A stretch of DNA of 14,815 nt from JBLNBQ01 sp050260095. Lineage in GTDB: Bacteria; Bacillota; UBA5301; DYFA01. A model generated the notes under the pieces. The model searched no databases, was not told the origin of the DNA, and saw nothing but the letters and a program-made list of their open reading frames with translations. The DNA lies in the NCBI GenBank assembly GCA_050260095.1, contig JBLNBQ010000020.1:1-14815 (forward strand), in the 5' to 3' direction. Shown piece after piece: positions 13,660 to 14,815 of this stretch. Position 1 is the first letter of the stretch; each line of letters starts with the position of its first letter. Made by a program: the position numbers and the translations under genes.

Positions 13660-14815
13660 ATGCTGCGCGAGCTTAGGGTGCAGGATTTTGCCCTCGTTCC
13701 CCGGCTGGAGTTGGCTTGCGCGCCAGGCTTCACCGTCTTCACCGGCGAGACGGGCGCCGGCAAGTCGATCCTGATCGATGCGGTCGAGGCTGTTCTGGGC
13801 GGCCGCACGGGACCGGAGATGGTCAGGAGCGGGGCCGAACAAGCGCTGATCGAGGCCACCTTCACGGTGGCGCCGGGCGCCCCGGTCACCGCTTACCTGG
13901 AGGAGTTGGGAGTCCCGCCCGACCTGGAGGCCGAGCCGGGGGAAGCCGCTTACGTCTTGGCCCGGGAGATCGCCCGGAGCGGGCGGAGCCGGTGCCGCGT
14001 CAACGGGCGGACGCTCACCCGCGAGCAGCTCTTCACCGTGGGAAGCCATCTGGTCAACCTTCACGGGCAACACGAACACCAGACCCTGCTCCAGTCCGCC
14101 AAGCAACTGGCCCTGCTCGACGCCTTCGCTGGTGAGGAGGCGGCGGCGGCCCGGGCGTCGGTGGCGAGGTTGTACGAGCGCTACCGCACCCTGATGCGGG
14201 AGCAGGAGTCGATCGAGCTTGGGGAGGCGCAGAGGGTCCAACGCCTCGACTTCCTGCGCTACCAGCTGGGGGAAATCAAGGAGGCGAACCTGTCCCCCGG
14301 GGAGGAAGAAGAACTCCTGCGCGAGCGCCAGCTCTTGCTGCAGGCCGAGAAGCTCCGCACCCAGCTGGAGCGGGCGTACGGGGCGCTGTACGGCGGCGAG
14401 AGCGGCGCGGGCGCGTCGGACTTGCTGGAAGAGGCGCAGGGCGCCCTGGAGGAACTGGCCCGGATCGACCCGGCCCTCGAAGGGCTGCGGGAGGCGGTGC
14501 AGAGCGCGGCCTGCCAGGCGGCGGAGTCGGCCAGGGAGCTGGCGGCTTACCGGGAGCGGGTGGATCTCGACCCCGAGCGGCTCGACGTCTTGGAGGAGCG
14601 GCTCGACCGGATCAGCCGGCTGCGGCGGAAGTACGGCGCAAGGGTCGAGGCCATCCTCGCCTACGCCGAGCAGGCGGCTGCCGAAGTGGCTCGCCTGGAG
14701 CGGGCCGACGAGCGGGCGGGGGAGCTTGCGGCGGAGGTGGAAGCCGTCCGCCGGGAGCTCGAGGAGGCAGCGGGCGTCTTGAGCGGGTTGCGCCGCCGGG
14801 CCGCCGCAGCGCTGG
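13660..14815 (+). CDS. recN: DNA repair protein RecN (N-terminal two thirds, cut by window end)
   Basis: SMC-like ATPase that acts early in double-strand-break repair. The frame from ATG 13660 stays open to the last base (about 385 codons; the family is about 550-570 residues), so the gene is cut only by the window edge. It starts MLRELRVQDFALVPRLEL and has the Walker A motif GETGAGKS (residues 29-36) followed by ILIDAVEAVLGGR, and the RecN-typical VNLHGQHEHQTLL (132-144). From about residue 160 a long charged helical region rich in Glu, Arg, Leu and Ala forms the first half of the coiled coil. The Walker B and second ATPase half lie beyond the window. It follows argR by 2 bases, the classic argR-recN pair. 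Confidence 0.96.
   Translation, partial: MLRELRVQDFALVPRLELACAPGFTVFTGETGAGKSILIDAVEAVLGGRTGPEMVRSGAEQALIEATFTVAPGAPVTAYLEELGVPPDLEAEPGEAAYVLAREIARSGRSRCRVNGRTLTREQLFTVGSHLVNLHGQHEHQTLLQSAKQLALLDAFAGEEAAAARASVARLYERYRTLMREQESIELGEAQRVQRLDFLRYQLGEIKEANLSPGEEEELLRERQLLLQAEKLRTQLERAYGALYGGESGAGASDLLEEAQGALEELARIDPALEGLREAVQSAACQAAESARELAAYRERVDLDPERLDVLEERLDRISRLRRKYGARVEAILAYAEQAAAEVARLERADERAGELAAEVEAVRRELEEAAGVLSGLRRRAAAAL

Overview
The window is about 14.8 kb of GC-rich bacterial DNA, densely coding and mostly on the + strand. The gene set and order are those of a Firmicutes (Bacillota) housekeeping cluster: asp23 / amaP / DUF2273 / nusB / xseA / xseB / ispA / ... / dxs / tlyA / nadK / argR / recN. 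The high GC content and many GTG/TTG starts suggest a high-GC, possibly thermophilic clostridial-type lineage (Limnochordia-, Thermaerobacter- or Symbiobacterium-like). The exact taxon cannot be fixed from the sequence alone.

Layout. (a) Positions 85-1335 hold the Asp23 envelope-stress module. Its membrane-anchor gene amaP is split by a perfect 38-bp tandem duplication. (b) 1340-1813 is nusB, followed by a clear intrinsic terminator. (c) 1872-4415 is a tightly overlapping xseA-xseB-ispA operon (exonuclease VII and prenyl diphosphate synthase). A DUF212/YuiD membrane protein follows (4429-4878). (d) 4894-6702, on the - strand, is a secreted patatin-like phospholipase with a beta-strand-rich, barrel-like C-terminus. 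(e) 6849-8207 is a MATE efflux pump, transcribed divergently from a good extended -10 promoter. (f) About 8262-8885 is a long non-coding stretch full of inverted repeats. Its size, its position just upstream of a small membrane protein gene and dxs, and the cluster around it identify it as an OLE (Ornate, Large, Extremophilic) RNA. It has a recognisable promoter just upstream. (g) 8910-9503 encodes OapA, the membrane protein partner of OLE RNA. (h) 9520-13657 carries dxs, tlyA, nadK and argR. (i) recN begins at 13660 and runs off the window end.

How it fits together. IspA and Dxs belong to isoprenoid synthesis. NusB, XseAB, RecN and TlyA are information-processing factors, NadK supplies NADP, and ArgR controls arginine metabolism. 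The OLE RNA and OapA form a membrane ribonucleoprotein that in Bacillus halodurans is linked to tolerance of cold, short-chain alcohols and altered metal-ion supply. The most notable items are the OLE RNA/oapA locus, the frameshifting tandem duplication in amaP, and the patatin/barrel protein, which hints at an outer membrane in this Firmicute-type organism.
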